A stretch of 64,000 nucleotides of DNA, taken from the NCBI GenBank assembly GCA_016218715.1, contig JACRDG010000032.1, positions 62,001 to 126,000 of the forward strand, read 5' to 3'. Shown one piece after another: positions 24,983-32,999 of the stretch (its first letter is position 1; each line of letters starts with the position of its first letter). The DNA comes from Desulfomonile tiedjei. Lineage in GTDB: Bacteria > Desulfobacterota > Desulfomonilia > Desulfomonilales > Desulfomonilaceae. The position numbers and the translations under genes were made by a program. The notes beneath the pieces were generated by a model, which searched no databases, had not been told where the DNA came from, and saw only the letters and a list, made by a program, of their open reading frames with translations.

Positions 24983-26794
24983 ATGTTCCCATCCAATTTG
25001 GCGACCGACAACGGAAATGACACAACCCCCTCATTCTGCAGCAGATTCTGGACTCTAACCGCACCGTACTGGTCTTCCCGGGAAAAATGGATCGCACTAT
25101 TGCTGTTGGCCGCGATCATGGCCATGAACCTCGGCACGGTCTACGTCCAGGTGTTGCTCAACACATGGATTAAAGTCTTCTATGACGCGCTGCAAGCGGT
25201 CAATAAGGTTGCATTCCTGACGCAACTGAAACGTTTTGCCGAGCTGGCGGCAGCTTATATCGTGCAGTATGTGTACATGCTCTACCTGAACCAGATGCTG
25301 CAGATCAGATGGCGGCGCTGGCTCACCCAGAGATATCTGTCCAAGTGGCTCCACAATCAAGCATACTATCGGATGCAGTTTCTGCGGAATACGAGCGACA
25401 ACCCCGATCAGAGAATCAGTGAAGACATCAATTCGTTCATAGATCTCACCATGAGCCTGTCCATTTCGCTCCTGGGTTCACTCGCGACCTTAATCTCGTT
25501 CGTTGCAATCCTGTGGGGACTCTCCGGCACCCTCAGCATCCCGCTGGGCCATGCGGGGACCTTGAAGATCCCCGGTTATATGGTGTGGGCTGCTCTCGCC
25601 TATTCAGCTCTTGGAACGTGGCTCACCCTGCGGGTCGGGAATCCGCTGGTTCAACTGAACTTCAAGCAACAACGATTCGAAGCGGATTTTCGGTTCAGTA
25701 TGGTTCGCCTGCGCGAAAACAGCGAACCCGTCGCGCTGTACCGCGGGGAGAAGGACGAGAAGGTCAATTTCGTAGATCGCTTCACCGCAGTGGTCAATAA
25801 TTACCGGCAAATCATGAGGCGGCAAAAAAAGGTCAACTGGCTGACCAGCGGATACAATCAGCTTGCGGTCATCTTTCCCGTGTTGATGGCTGCTCCCCGG
25901 TTCTTTTCAGGACAGATGCACCTGGGCGGCCTGATGCAAACTACCGCAGCGTTCGCGTCCGTACACGGTGCACTCTCGTATCTGGTCAACAGCTATATCA
26001 CCATTGCGAGTTGGAATGCGGTCATGAATCGTCTAAGTGGATTTGCCGGCGCGATCGAGCAGGCTGAAGCGCTCAAGGATCGAGACGATTTCAGAGAACT
26101 CGTCTCAGCGGACGGGACTTTTCAGGTGAGGTCTCTGAACGTCTTCTTGCCCGACGAGCAGGTCCTTATCGAGGACTTGGATCTGGATCTGCAGCGCGGC
26201 GGCTCACTGCTTATCACCGGCCCTTCCGGCGTTGGCAAGAGCACGTTGATCCGCGCGATGGCGGGTATCTGGCCGTTTGCCACCGGCACGGTCCGGTTGC
26301 CCGAAACCGCGAAGGTGATGTTCCTGCCCCAGAAACCGTATTTGCCTTTGGGGACCCTGCGCCAGGCGCTGTACTATCCGCACAAGCCCCAGGATGCAGA
26401 TCGCAGGATGCCGGAGATCCTAGGGCTCTGTCATCTCAGCCATCTGGCGCAGGATCTGGATCACAGCAACAATTGGGCCCTGGCCCTTTCACTGGGCGAG
26501 CAGCAGCGCATTGCCTTTGCCAGGGTATTCCTCCAGCAACCCGACTACGTGTTTCTCGACGAAGCGACCGCGTCCCTCGACGAAGAAATGGAAGGTGCGC
26601 TCTACCGACTCATGAGGTCGCGGCTGGGCCGGACAACGGTAATCAGCGTGGGCCACCGCAACACCCTGGTCGCCTGGCACGAAGCGAGGTTGACCCTTAT
26701 GGGAGGCGGTAAGTGGCTGAGATCCTCAGGCCTGGCCCCGTCAATCAATGGTGAAAATCCTGTTCTTGGAAACCGGACATCAGATCCCGTTTAA
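24983..26794 (+). CDS. ABC transporter, fused permease/ATPase of the SbmA/BacA-YddA (ABCD) type
   Basis: 603 residues. An N-terminal permease domain (about 35-340) has some six membrane spans and the SbmA/BacA-like stretch WRRWLTQRYLSKWLHNQAYYRMQ, region RISEDINSFID, and VVNNYRQIMRRQK. The ATPase domain starts near 375: Walker A GPSGVGKST, Q-loop FLPQKPYLPLGT, signature LSLGEQQR and Walker B YVFLDEATASLDEE. Related proteins export or import peptides, bleomycin or vitamin-B12-like compounds, or very-long-chain acyl groups in eukaryotes. Start ATG 24983; substrate unknown. Confidence 0.88.
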   Translation: MFPSNLATDNGNDTTPSFCSRFWTLTAPYWSSREKWIALLLLAAIMAMNLGTVYVQVLLNTWIKVFYDALQAVNKVAFLTQLKRFAELAAAYIVQYVYMLYLNQMLQIRWRRWLTQRYLSKWLHNQAYYRMQFLRNTSDNPDQRISEDINSFIDLTMSLSISLLGSLATLISFVAILWGLSGTLSIPLGHAGTLKIPGYMVWAALAYSALGTWLTLRVGNPLVQLNFKQQRFEADFRFSMVRLRENSEPVALYRGEKDEKVNFVDRFTAVVNNYRQIMRRQKKVNWLTSGYNQLAVIFPVLMAAPRFFSGQMHLGGLMQTTAAFASVHGALSYLVNSYITIASWNAVMNRLSGFAGAIEQAEALKDRDDFRELVSADGTFQVRSLNVFLPDEQVLIEDLDLDLQRGGSLLITGPSGVGKSTLIRAMAGIWPFATGTVRLPETAKVMFLPQKPYLPLGTLRQALYYPHKPQDADRRMPEILGLCHLSHLAQDLDHSNNWALALSLGEQQRIAFARVFLQQPDYVFLDEATASLDEEMEGALYRLMRSRLGRTTVISVGHRNTLVAWHEARLTLMGGGKWLRSSGLAPSINGENPVLGNRTSDPV

Positions 26795-27246
26795 GGATTC
26801 TCCTTTGCTCCCAGCGCCTCCACAATCAAAACAGGACGATGCGCTCTCTTCAGAACGCTCCTGGCAACGCTCCCGACGACAAGCTCCTTCATGCCAGTCC
26901 ATCCGTGGCTCCCTACCACGATCAGATCGACGGATTCTTCTTGAGCCAATCCAACGATCTCCTTGGAGGTGATGCCCGTTCGGCAATAGATTTTCACATC
27001 CTTCACCATCTGGCCACAGTCCTTGACCATCAATTGCAGGCGCTCTTGGGCAGCTCGTTCAATATCTCCGCGGATCTCACGCAGCCTTTCGGCCCAATCG
27101 ACATAGCCGGGAAGATCTTTATGATCGATCACATGGAGGATGAAAAGTTGCGCTCCAAAGGCTTTTGCATAGTCCACAGCCAGTTTCCATGCAGGCTGGC
27201 TGTTCTCCGAAAAGTCGGTGCAGAACAAGATCTTTTTCGGTACCAT
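26791..27246 (-). CDS. UspA-family universal stress protein
   Basis: 151 residues from ATG 27246, which has AGGAGGTGTG upstream; the long upstream extension to 27429 is rejected. Single USP domain: KKILFCTDFSENSQPAWKLA, LFILHVIDHKDLPGY, then GSHGWTGMKELVVGSVARSVL, the G2xG9xGS/T-type nucleotide-binding loop. ATP-binding is therefore likely. It overlaps the end of the ABC transporter gene by 4 bp in convergent orientation. Confidence 0.9.
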   Translation of the reverse strand: MVPKKILFCTDFSENSQPAWKLAVDYAKAFGAQLFILHVIDHKDLPGYVDWAERLREIRGDIERAAQERLQLMVKDCGQMVKDVKIYCRTGITSKEIVGLAQEESVDLIVVGSHGWTGMKELVVGSVARSVLKRAHRPVLIVEALGAKENP

Positions 27247-27513
27247 GAGACACACCTCCTTCTTCTCCAGCACAACCGATCTTCGTCTCAACTTCCTCGC
27301 GATGCAAGTCGCGTACCAGGACTTCCGGTGACGTGCCGGGGTCAACCGCTCGACCTCGCCTGTCAGTCCGTGATGCTTGCGAATTCCACCGCAGCGTCTG
27401 GACCGAAGAGGTGTCAAATTTGCTGACATACCGTAAAACCCCGGGAAAGGTTCGCTTTGGTTAGCTTATACCAATGTGCGATTCAATAAGTAATATTGCT
27501 GAAAAGTGCTCCT

Positions 27514-27568
27514 GGGAGGTCTCCGGAGCGCAGTCAGGCTGTGCCGTTGGTAACGGAGGAGACCTCCC
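27514..27568. repeat. Inverted repeat between the C_GCAxxG_C_C gene and uspA
   Basis: GGGAGGTCTCC (27514-27524) and GGAGACCTCCC (27558-27568) are perfect 11-bp inverted arms with a 33-nt loop. The intergenic region 27247-27623 (377 bp) has no supported gene. The structure lies downstream of the leftward C_GCAxxG_C_C gene and may end its transcription or regulate uspA. Confidence 0.5.
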
Positions 27569-27623
27569 GGGAAAAGCCCAGAGCAGAGTCCTCGGATGTT
27601 ACACATTGGACTGCACATCGGTA

Positions 27624-28058
27624 TCAGGGTTGCAGTAGTTGTTCCAGCGTGTTCGCTGCATCCCTCACGAAGGCCGGACACAGCTTGCGGACCAGTTGCT
27701 CCTCCTGGATCTTCTTCAACCCCGCCTCCGTGCTCATATCCGCGCCGAGCAAGCCCCTGCAGTCCGTCGTCCCATGGAGCGTCTCGAAACGCCTGAACAG
27801 TTCTTGGACTTTTGCAAACGAGACTTTCCGCGCGTGACCTTCGTCATGATTGCCGTTGACCAGTCCCAGGACCAGAACTGCAGCGGTCACCGCGCCGCAG
27901 GTCCTGGCCATGTGCCCCATACCGCCCCCGAGCGACCGCCCCAGATTTTTGGCCATCTCGGAATCCAACCCGTGAGGCTGTCCGAACACGGTCAGTACCG
28001 CCTGGGAGCAGTTCAATCCTGAGGAAAAGAGCTCCACCGTTTTCTCCACGTCGTTCAT
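27624..28058 (-). CDS. C_GCAxxG_C_C family (putative redox) protein
   Basis: 144 residues. It contains the defining cysteine set: GLNCSQAVLT, RTCGAVTAAVL, CRGLLG and KLCPAFV, with GGGMGHMARTCGA in the middle. The family is common in anaerobes and is thought to be redox- or metal-active; no reaction is established. The ATG at 28058 has AGGAGGTGTG before it. The divergent neighbour is a LysR regulator, and a perfect dyad lies between the two, so LysR-type control is likely. Confidence 0.85.
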   Translation of the reverse strand: MNDVEKTVELFSSGLNCSQAVLTVFGQPHGLDSEMAKNLGRSLGGGMGHMARTCGAVTAAVLVLGLVNGNHDEGHARKVSFAKVQELFRRFETLHGTTDCRGLLGADMSTEAGLKKIQEEQLVRKLCPAFVRDAANTLEQLLQP

Positions 28059-28089
28059 AGTCACACCTCCTCTGCTTGACATTCCGCTT

Positions 28090-28104
28090 ATCTGTGATAC
28101 AGAT
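28090..28104. promoter_or_regulatory. Candidate LysR operator (T-N11-A dyad)
   Basis: ATCTGTGATACAGAT is a perfect 6-3-6 palindrome and contains a T-N11-A LysR box. It lies between the divergent C_GCAxxG_C_C gene and the LysR-type gene, 32 bp from the first and 80 bp from the second. A TTGACA at 28076-28081 adjoins it. Confidence 0.6.
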
Positions 28105-28183
28105 TATAAGGCTTTAAGTATCGACGCAAACGATTTATTCCGATGGATTGGATCGGAAGGGCCGATTACCGCGGGAGAACGAA

Positions 28184-29080
28184 ATGGAGATCCGGCACCT
28201 CAGAACCTTTTTGACCGTGGCCAAACTCCTGAGCTTCAACAAGGCCGCGGAACGCCTCCACTACGCTCAGTCGAGCATATCTGCACAGATCCAGGCTCTT
28301 GAGGAAGAGCTTGGCGTGCAACTTTTCGATCGGCTGGGAAGGCGCATTTTGCTCACGGATGCGGGTGAGCGCCTCATACCGTACGCGGAGAAGATTATCG
28401 ACCTCGCGGATGAAACGCGAGTCGAAATCGGTGGCGGTCCAGCGCCTGAGGGATCGCTCACCATCCGACTTCCCGAGTCTCTGGGCGTCCACCGTCTCCC
28501 GTCTGTCGTTTATGAGTTCAGCGTGCGGTTCCCAAGTATTCGGCTCAATCTCATAAATTGCGCCCACGAGAGCCTTCAGAAAGAACTGCGGAACGGCGCG
28601 ATCGACCTGGCTTTTCTGCTCGCGGAATCGTTTCATGCAGCGGATGTGGAGGTACAGGCCCTGGGCGCCGAGTCTCTTGTACTGGTGGCCGCTCCAAGCA
28701 ACCCCCTGACAAGAAAGAAGCTTGTCCGCACGAGGGACCTGGCGGGAGAGACCTTGCTCCTATCCAAGGTCGATTGCAGCTACCGGCGACTGTTTGAGAG
28801 GATCCTGGCACAGGAAGGTATTCCTCTGGAGGCCACCCGAAGTTTTCACAGCGTTGCGTTTCTCAAGCAGTGCGTGATGGCGGGTTCGGGGATCACCATT
28901 CTCCCTGAGGTTGCCGTGTCGGAGGAGATCGAGACGTCCAAGCTGGCTCGTCTCCGATGGGAAGAGGGTGAGCTTGAGGTCTCGGTCCTCATGATCTGGT
29001 CCAAGGGGAGATGGGTCTCTCCGACGTTAAACGCGTTCATGGAAATTGTCAGGAGCGTGTCCAAAGGAATTTGGGCCTGA
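28184..29080 (+). CDS. LysR-family transcriptional regulator
   Basis: 298 residues. The N-terminal winged helix-turn-helix reads RHLRTFLTVAKLLSFNKAAE, LHYAQSSISAQIQALEEELG and LFDRLGRRILLTDAG, canonical for LysR. Residues 90-295 form the periplasmic-binding-like effector domain. ATG 28184 begins exactly where LysR proteins normally start. By position it probably controls the divergent C_GCAxxG_C_C gene and itself; the effector is unknown. Confidence 0.92.
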   Translation: MEIRHLRTFLTVAKLLSFNKAAERLHYAQSSISAQIQALEEELGVQLFDRLGRRILLTDAGERLIPYAEKIIDLADETRVEIGGGPAPEGSLTIRLPESLGVHRLPSVVYEFSVRFPSIRLNLINCAHESLQKELRNGAIDLAFLLAESFHAADVEVQALGAESLVLVAAPSNPLTRKKLVRTRDLAGETLLLSKVDCSYRRLFERILAQEGIPLEATRSFHSVAFLKQCVMAGSGITILPEVAVSEEIETSKLARLRWEEGELEVSVLMIWSKGRWVSPTLNAFMEIVRSVSKGIWA

Positions 29081-29169
29081 GCTGGCCCAGATTTTCGTCA
29101 AATCACCGCGGTCCGACGAGGTCCGACCTCTTGCAGTTCAGCTCACCGCTCTTTGTTAATTGCCCGAGT

Positions 29170-29697
29170 CTACTCACGCCTTTGGTCTATCGATTTGACG
29201 TCTATATCGAACTCATAATCACCAGATTTGATTTTTGCCTTGGCCCTGCGGAAACACCACTCTGGCGCTGTAACACTACGGCTTCTCGCTTTTTCAAGTC
29301 TATCCATAATGGGCTTGAGGTCCTCGTCAAATTCCAAAAAGGATTTCTTGGATGACACGAGCGCAGCCTGCCGGAACCGGTCCTGGAGATTCTTGAACTC
29401 TCCTGCTAGGTGCCGACATTCTTCAATGTGATCGTCGATTTTGAGAGCCGAGTACACTGAGGGAAGGAAACCGGCTATGAATGCGCTTAGCGCAGTGACC
29501 ACTCGAATCCAGTCCGAATCGAAACTTGTCAAGAACTTCCATCCAGCGAAGGATCCCAAGAGCAGAGACCCTGCGACGAAAGCTACTTTGATCCGTCGGA
29601 GCCACCTGAGCCAGTCGAAGAGGGACGTGGAGGTATACAAGCAGCTTTCCGCCAACCTCTGGCATTCTAACGCGAGTTCAACGCTCTTTGATGGCAT
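29170..29697 (-). CDS. SLATT-type two-transmembrane CBASS effector
   Basis: 175 residues. An N-terminal helix is followed by two hydrophobic spans (about 37-57, VAFVAGSLLLGSFAGW, and 63-84, TALSAFIAGFLPSVY), then a long soluble helical region with IDDHIEECRHLAGEFKNLQ. This is the architecture of SLATT proteins, which form pore-like effectors next to SMODS/CD-NTase genes. The gene starts 6 bp after the CD-NTase stop with GAGGAC before ATG, so it is co-translated. Expected role: nucleotide-triggered membrane disruption leading to abortive infection. The exact SLATT subfamily cannot be fixed by eye. Confidence 0.75.
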   Translation of the reverse strand: MPSKSVELALECQRLAESCLYTSTSLFDWLRWLRRIKVAFVAGSLLLGSFAGWKFLTSFDSDWIRVVTALSAFIAGFLPSVYSALKIDDHIEECRHLAGEFKNLQDRFRQAALVSSKKSFLEFDEDLKPIMDRLEKARSRSVTAPEWCFRRAKAKIKSGDYEFDIDVKSIDQRRE

Positions 29698-29703
29698 CAG
29701 TCC

Positions 29704-30633
29704 TCACATTGATGGGAAATCGGGTCCAAAGATCAGTCTCCACTCGTCTGCTGCGGACAGGGATAGCCGTAAGGAGTCCAATGTGCAAGCTGTCGTTGCC
29801 CGCCGGTGCGCTGTCTCTGCCTGGCTCCTCCAGTTTTCTCCCAGAAATATTGGCTCGCACGTACCGGGGGCAAACAGCCATGAGAATGAACGATTTAGAA
29901 GATGTGCAAAAAAGTCTCGGACCATCAAGTCGTACCAGATGTACCCTTTGCCCGAATGCGGCCATATGGCCAGAAATTCCATGCACAACAGCTCAATCCA
30001 GAATGACTTTAGTGGCACCTGGCAGTATTCCTGCCACCGTTTGATTATCCGTATCAGGTCTCGTGTATTTCCGCTGGTGGTTCGATCCGAGACTTCAATT
30101 TCCAGGATTTCAGTTGTCGGATCGGCGACCTTGTAAGACCCGCCCCGATGTGTGTTGCATATGAGGTATTTTCCGTTCTCAAGCGCGAAGGCGGGAAGCA
30201 GTTCCACGGCGTAGGAATCAAAAGGAATCACCACGACCTGCCCGTCTCCACGCAATTGAGTCCTGCTGTATGTGTTCCCCAGAACGCCTCTCACTTCCTG
30301 AAGGAGCCTGGACTGCCGGTTCCCCCACAGCCATTGATATTTGTAGTAGACGCTTTCCGGGAGGATGAACAGCAAATCTATGTCTCTAGGGGGTCGGATC
30401 TCGGTGGCTTTCCCCCACGATCCTACGAATATGGTGTTGGCCAAGGATGAGCCAACACCATAATAGTGCCTATTCAGGCAGGATACGACTCCCCAACACT
30501 TCACGTACCCATCAACTTGCTGCTTTGAGGTGAGCATGAGGCAGTCCAAAAAGGCTTGAAACCGCTGTCCCATGGTCATCGGCGGGCGAATCCAGGGGAA
30601 GCACCGATTGTCAGAGTAAGGTAGCCAGGTCAT
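29704..30633 (-). CDS. CD-NTase (SMODS/DncV-like cyclic oligonucleotide synthase)
   Basis: 309 residues. The polymerase-beta-type catalytic core is VGSWGKATEIRPPRDIDLLF: G71-S72 bind phosphate, D84 and D86 are the metal ligands, and the third acid is probably E144 in AVELLPAF. Later comes IIKRWQEYCQVPLKSFWIELL, the LKSF-type helix shared by SMODS enzymes. CD-NTases make cyclic di- or trinucleotides in response to phage. Start ATG 30633 overlaps the end of hicA by 23 bp, implying translational coupling; ATG 30579 is an alternative. No Cap2/Cap3 accessory genes are present, so the system would be a minimal type I CBASS. Confidence 0.85.
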   Translation of the reverse strand: MTWLPYSDNRCFPWIRPPMTMGQRFQAFLDCLMLTSKQQVDGYVKCWGVVSCLNRHYYGVGSSLANTIFVGSWGKATEIRPPRDIDLLFILPESVYYKYQWLWGNRQSRLLQEVRGVLGNTYSRTQLRGDGQVVVIPFDSYAVELLPAFALENGKYLICNTHRGGSYKVADPTTEILEIEVSDRTTSGNTRDLIRIIKRWQEYCQVPLKSFWIELLCMEFLAIWPHSGKGYIWYDLMVRDFFAHLLNRSFSWLFAPGTCEPIFLGENWRSQAETAHRRATTACTLDSLRLSLSAADEWRLIFGPDFPSM

Positions 30634-30811
30634 CTTTGCCGATTCCCATCTGTTTCAGTATCGCCGCCAGGGTTCCCGCCTTAATGCGGCCCCTTGGGAT
30701 AGTGCTCACCAGGCCCGATTCGCTATAAACCAGCAGGTGTTTGTTCCCTTCCTTGATCCGGTAGCCGAGCTTGAGCGCGACCTTCTTCAACTGCCTGGCA
30801 GTGAGGTTCAT
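30611..30811 (-). CDS. hicA: HicA-family toxin (YcfA-like dsRNA-binding mRNA interferase)
   Basis: 66 residues, the usual HicA length. The sequence has MNLTARQLKKVALKLGYRIK, then GNKHLLVYS carrying the catalytic-type H25, and TIPRGRIKAGTLAAILKQMGI, which matches the HicA consensus around its terminal helix. HicA toxins cleave translated mRNAs. Its start overlaps the antitoxin stop by 4 bp (ATGA) and its end overlaps the CD-NTase start by 23 bp, so it lies inside one operon with both. The conserved G-x-H context reads GNKH rather than GSHH, a mild departure. Confidence 0.8.
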   Translation of the reverse strand: MNLTARQLKKVALKLGYRIKEGNKHLLVYSESGLVSTIPRGRIKAGTLAAILKQMGIGKDDLATLL

Positions 30812-31446
30812 CTTGCCCGGACTCTGGCACCCTTCAGTTCTGCCTCAGCCTCCACGCAAAGCTTGATGGCATCCTGGAGGTTGTCCAGGGCTTCTTGCAT
30901 CGTCTCTCCCTGAGAGATCGCGGCGGGGATCTCTCTGCAGGTGACGGTGTACCCGCCGTCTTCCAGATCCGGTGTCAGGATCGCGGTGAAGGCCTTGTCA
31001 CCGACAAGGATCTTCTCTTCTCGGGGAATCTCCAGGTTCTTAACCGAGCCTTTGAGTCCGGCGATCAGCTCTCCGAGGGCGAACGAGAAGACGAATTGCC
31101 CTTTCAAGGCATCGAGGATGACCTCGGGGTCTTTGGTCAGAATGAAGAGGTCCACGCCGTTGGTAAGGAACCGGAGTTCCGCCAGAGGAGCCTTCACGTC
31201 CGGGAAGTTCTTTCTCAGGTATTCCAGGGCCTTCCTGATCTTCTGGAGGCTGATCCCTTCTTCCCTGAGCCTCTTGGCGACCTTGAGCTGGACCAGATCC
31301 TTGAATGAGTATTCTCTTCTCGATCCCTTTCCAGCTCCGATTCGTATCGAGGGCCGAACGATGGCGGTCCTGTCCCAATGCTGGAGCTGCATCCGGGAGA
31401 CGCCGGTTATATCCTTGACCACCTTGGCTCCGAATCCTGTGGGCAT
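30808..31446 (-). CDS. hicB: MerR-HicB fusion: putative antitoxin and transcriptional regulator
   Basis: 212 residues from ATG 31446 (GTAGGAGGAGTGCT precedes it). Residues 5-78 form a MerR-type winged helix (KVVKDITGVSRMQLQHWDR and REYSFKDLVQLKVAKRLREE). Residues 85-140 resemble the DUF433-like region of MerR-linked antitoxins. Residues 150-208 are a HicB domain: FTAILTPDLEDGGYTVTCRE, IPAAISQGETMQEALDNLQ. Most HicB proteins have a C-terminal ribbon or HTH, not an N-terminal MerR unit. It should neutralise HicA and repress its own operon, which includes the CBASS genes. Confidence 0.8.
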   Translation of the reverse strand: MPTGFGAKVVKDITGVSRMQLQHWDRTAIVRPSIRIGAGKGSRREYSFKDLVQLKVAKRLREEGISLQKIRKALEYLRKNFPDVKAPLAELRFLTNGVDLFILTKDPEVILDALKGQFVFSFALGELIAGLKGSVKNLEIPREEKILVGDKAFTAILTPDLEDGGYTVTCREIPAAISQGETMQEALDNLQDAIKLCVEAEAELKGARVRAR

Positions 31447-31476
31447 AGCACTCCTCCTACAGAGCATACTCATATG

Positions 31477-31503
31477 TTTATAACCATCTTGGGACGTAGT
31501 CAA
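31477..31503 (-). promoter_or_regulatory. Candidate promoter of the hicBA-CBASS operon
   Basis: On the minus strand TTGACT (31503-31498) and TATAAA (31482-31477) are 15 bp apart, short for sigma70 but typical motifs, 31 bp before the MerR-HicB start. MerR regulators often act on promoters with abnormal spacers, usually 19-20 bp, so this assignment is tentative. Confidence 0.35.
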
Positions 31504-31656
31504 GAGAGAACTTGGGAAGGGAAGATATGTCTCGCGTTGCGCACTTTGCTGATGTTCGTCTGAAGGAATTTCTGCGAGGAGTGATCAGGAGTAGGGGAGG
31601 CCGCAATAATTCGTGCCTTCGAAGCGGCTTCTTTTCGTGTGGCCTTGCCTGAGGGT

Positions 31657-32709
31657 CTACTTCACCACCACCTCTTCGCCGGGATTGAGGCCGGAGAGTA
31701 TTTCGATGCGGTCGCCCTCGAGGTTTCGGCCGGTCTTTACGTGGCGGATGCTGATCTTTCCTCCTTCGAGGACACGCACGGTGGTCAGTTGCCCGACCGA
31801 TTTGACCGCTTCCGCGGGGATGGTGATCACTTCAGACGCGCGGGTCTTGAAGGTGAGCGTTCCGTACAGGCCCGGAACCAATCCCGCGTGTTCGGGGAGC
31901 GGAACCTTCACGGTGATGGTGCGCGTTTTCGGCTCCCGTTGCGGAACCACTTCGCGGATGGTGGACGCCTGTTTCAGGCCGACGGAATCGACCTCCACGG
32001 TGACCGGATCGCTCGCCTTGAGGAACGGGCCGTACTGCTCGCCAACCGGAGCGACCAGCTCCAGCGTGCCGGGCATGTAGACGGTCAGGAGCGCCTGGCC
32101 GGGCGAGGCCAGGTCGCCGACGTTCACCTCACGCGTCGCGATGATGCCGTCGAACGGAGCGACCACGCGGGCATACTCGAGTTGGGTCTTCGCTTCTTCC
32201 AGGAGGGACTCAGCCCGCGCTTCACCGGCCTGCGCGGTTTCGTACTTGGTCTTGGCGTCGTCGTACGCCTGTTTTGCCACGGCTTGCTGCTCGAAGAGCG
32301 TGCTGTAACGCTCGAAATCTGTCTTGGCCTTGGCCATGTCGGCCTTCGCACCGTCGAGCGCGGCACGGGCCTGGGCCTCCCGCTCGGTCAGTTCCCGTGC
32401 ATCGATCCGCAGGAGAACCTGCCCCTTCTTCACCTGTTGGCCCGCGTCCACGTTCAGCTCGACCACGTAACCCGAGACACGGGAAGCCACCCGCGCAGTC
32501 TCCCGCGGAATCACCGTTCCCGAAACCGTGACCCCGCCTGAGGACTGGCTCACCTCGGCTTTGACCGTCTGTACGGGCTTCTGTCCGGTCTCCGGGATCG
32601 GCGTTGCCCCGCCGGGGACCTTCGAGTGAAATCCACCCTGCACCCAGATCAGAACCACGATCATGCCCACCAGGGCGCCGGCGGCCATCAACACTTTCTT
32701 ACGGGTCAT
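31657..32709 (-). CDS. RND/MFP efflux periplasmic adaptor subunit
   Basis: 350 residues with an N-terminal membrane anchor (VLMAAGALVGMIVVLIWV). The membrane-fusion fold is clear: barrel-sandwich halves (GTVIPRETARVASRVSGYV with GQQVKKGQVLLRID, and YARVVAPFDGIIATREVNVGD), a long hairpin coiled coil between (residues 105-170), and the beta-barrel region. Adaptors of this class link an inner-membrane pump and TolC. No RND, ABC permease or outer-membrane channel lies on either side, so it is an orphan here. ATG 32709 is chosen because the anchor follows it directly. Confidence 0.85.
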   Translation of the reverse strand: MTRKKVLMAAGALVGMIVVLIWVQGGFHSKVPGGATPIPETGQKPVQTVKAEVSQSSGGVTVSGTVIPRETARVASRVSGYVVELNVDAGQQVKKGQVLLRIDARELTEREAQARAALDGAKADMAKAKTDFERYSTLFEQQAVAKQAYDDAKTKYETAQAGEARAESLLEEAKTQLEYARVVAPFDGIIATREVNVGDLASPGQALLTVYMPGTLELVAPVGEQYGPFLKASDPVTVEVDSVGLKQASTIREVVPQREPKTRTITVKVPLPEHAGLVPGLYGTLTFKTRASEVITIPAEAVKSVGQLTTVRVLEGGKISIRHVKTGRNLEGDRIEILSGLNPGEEVVVK

Positions 32710-32756
32710 TCCGTCCCATCTCCCGTGAAATCCCCGACAGAGACCGTTCCGGCCTA

Positions 32757-32803
32757 TGAGCTGGGGGGGAACTACTTTGTGCAAGGAAGCTGCTCCCAAA
32801 CCC
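32757..32803. repeat. Dispersed repeat family A, copy 3
   Basis: GAGCTGGGGGGAACTACTTT, a GTGC loop, and AAGGAAGCTGCTCCCAAAC form the family A hairpin with mismatches. It lies upstream of the RND adaptor gene, in the 290-bp intergenic region that also holds another repeat type. Confidence 0.55.
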
Positions 32804-32866
32804 TCACAGGCGCGAACTCTCAGGACGGTTCCTCTTACCTTCAGTCAGTGGCCTCAGAGTCGGCCC

Positions 32867-32938
32867 CGTCACCCCGGCGGAGGCCGGGGTCCAGAAGGGC
32901 TCAGAATACTGGATTCCGGCCTGCGCCGGAATGACGGA
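32867..32938. repeat. Short dispersed repeat of the GTCACCCCGGC...CCGGAATGACGGAC type
   Basis: The sequence opens GTCACCCCGGCGGAGGCCGGGGTCC and closes GGATTCCGGCCTGCGCCGG then AATGACGGAC. It has two internal hairpins (CCCCGGC with GCCGGGG, and TTCCGGC with GCCGGAA) and outer ends GTCA/TGAC. Closely similar elements are widespread in proteobacterial intergenic regions. One copy is visible in this window. Confidence 0.6.
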
Positions 32939-32999
32939 CACCGGGACCGCCCCGTGTCAGGTCAGCGCCTGTGGCTTTGTCTCTGAAAGCAGCCTGGCA

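Noticed and set aside
31639-32541. 300-codon open frame on the plus strand
   Set aside because: It is antisense to the RND adaptor, which has all membrane-fusion protein features; long antisense frames are common in GC-rich DNA.
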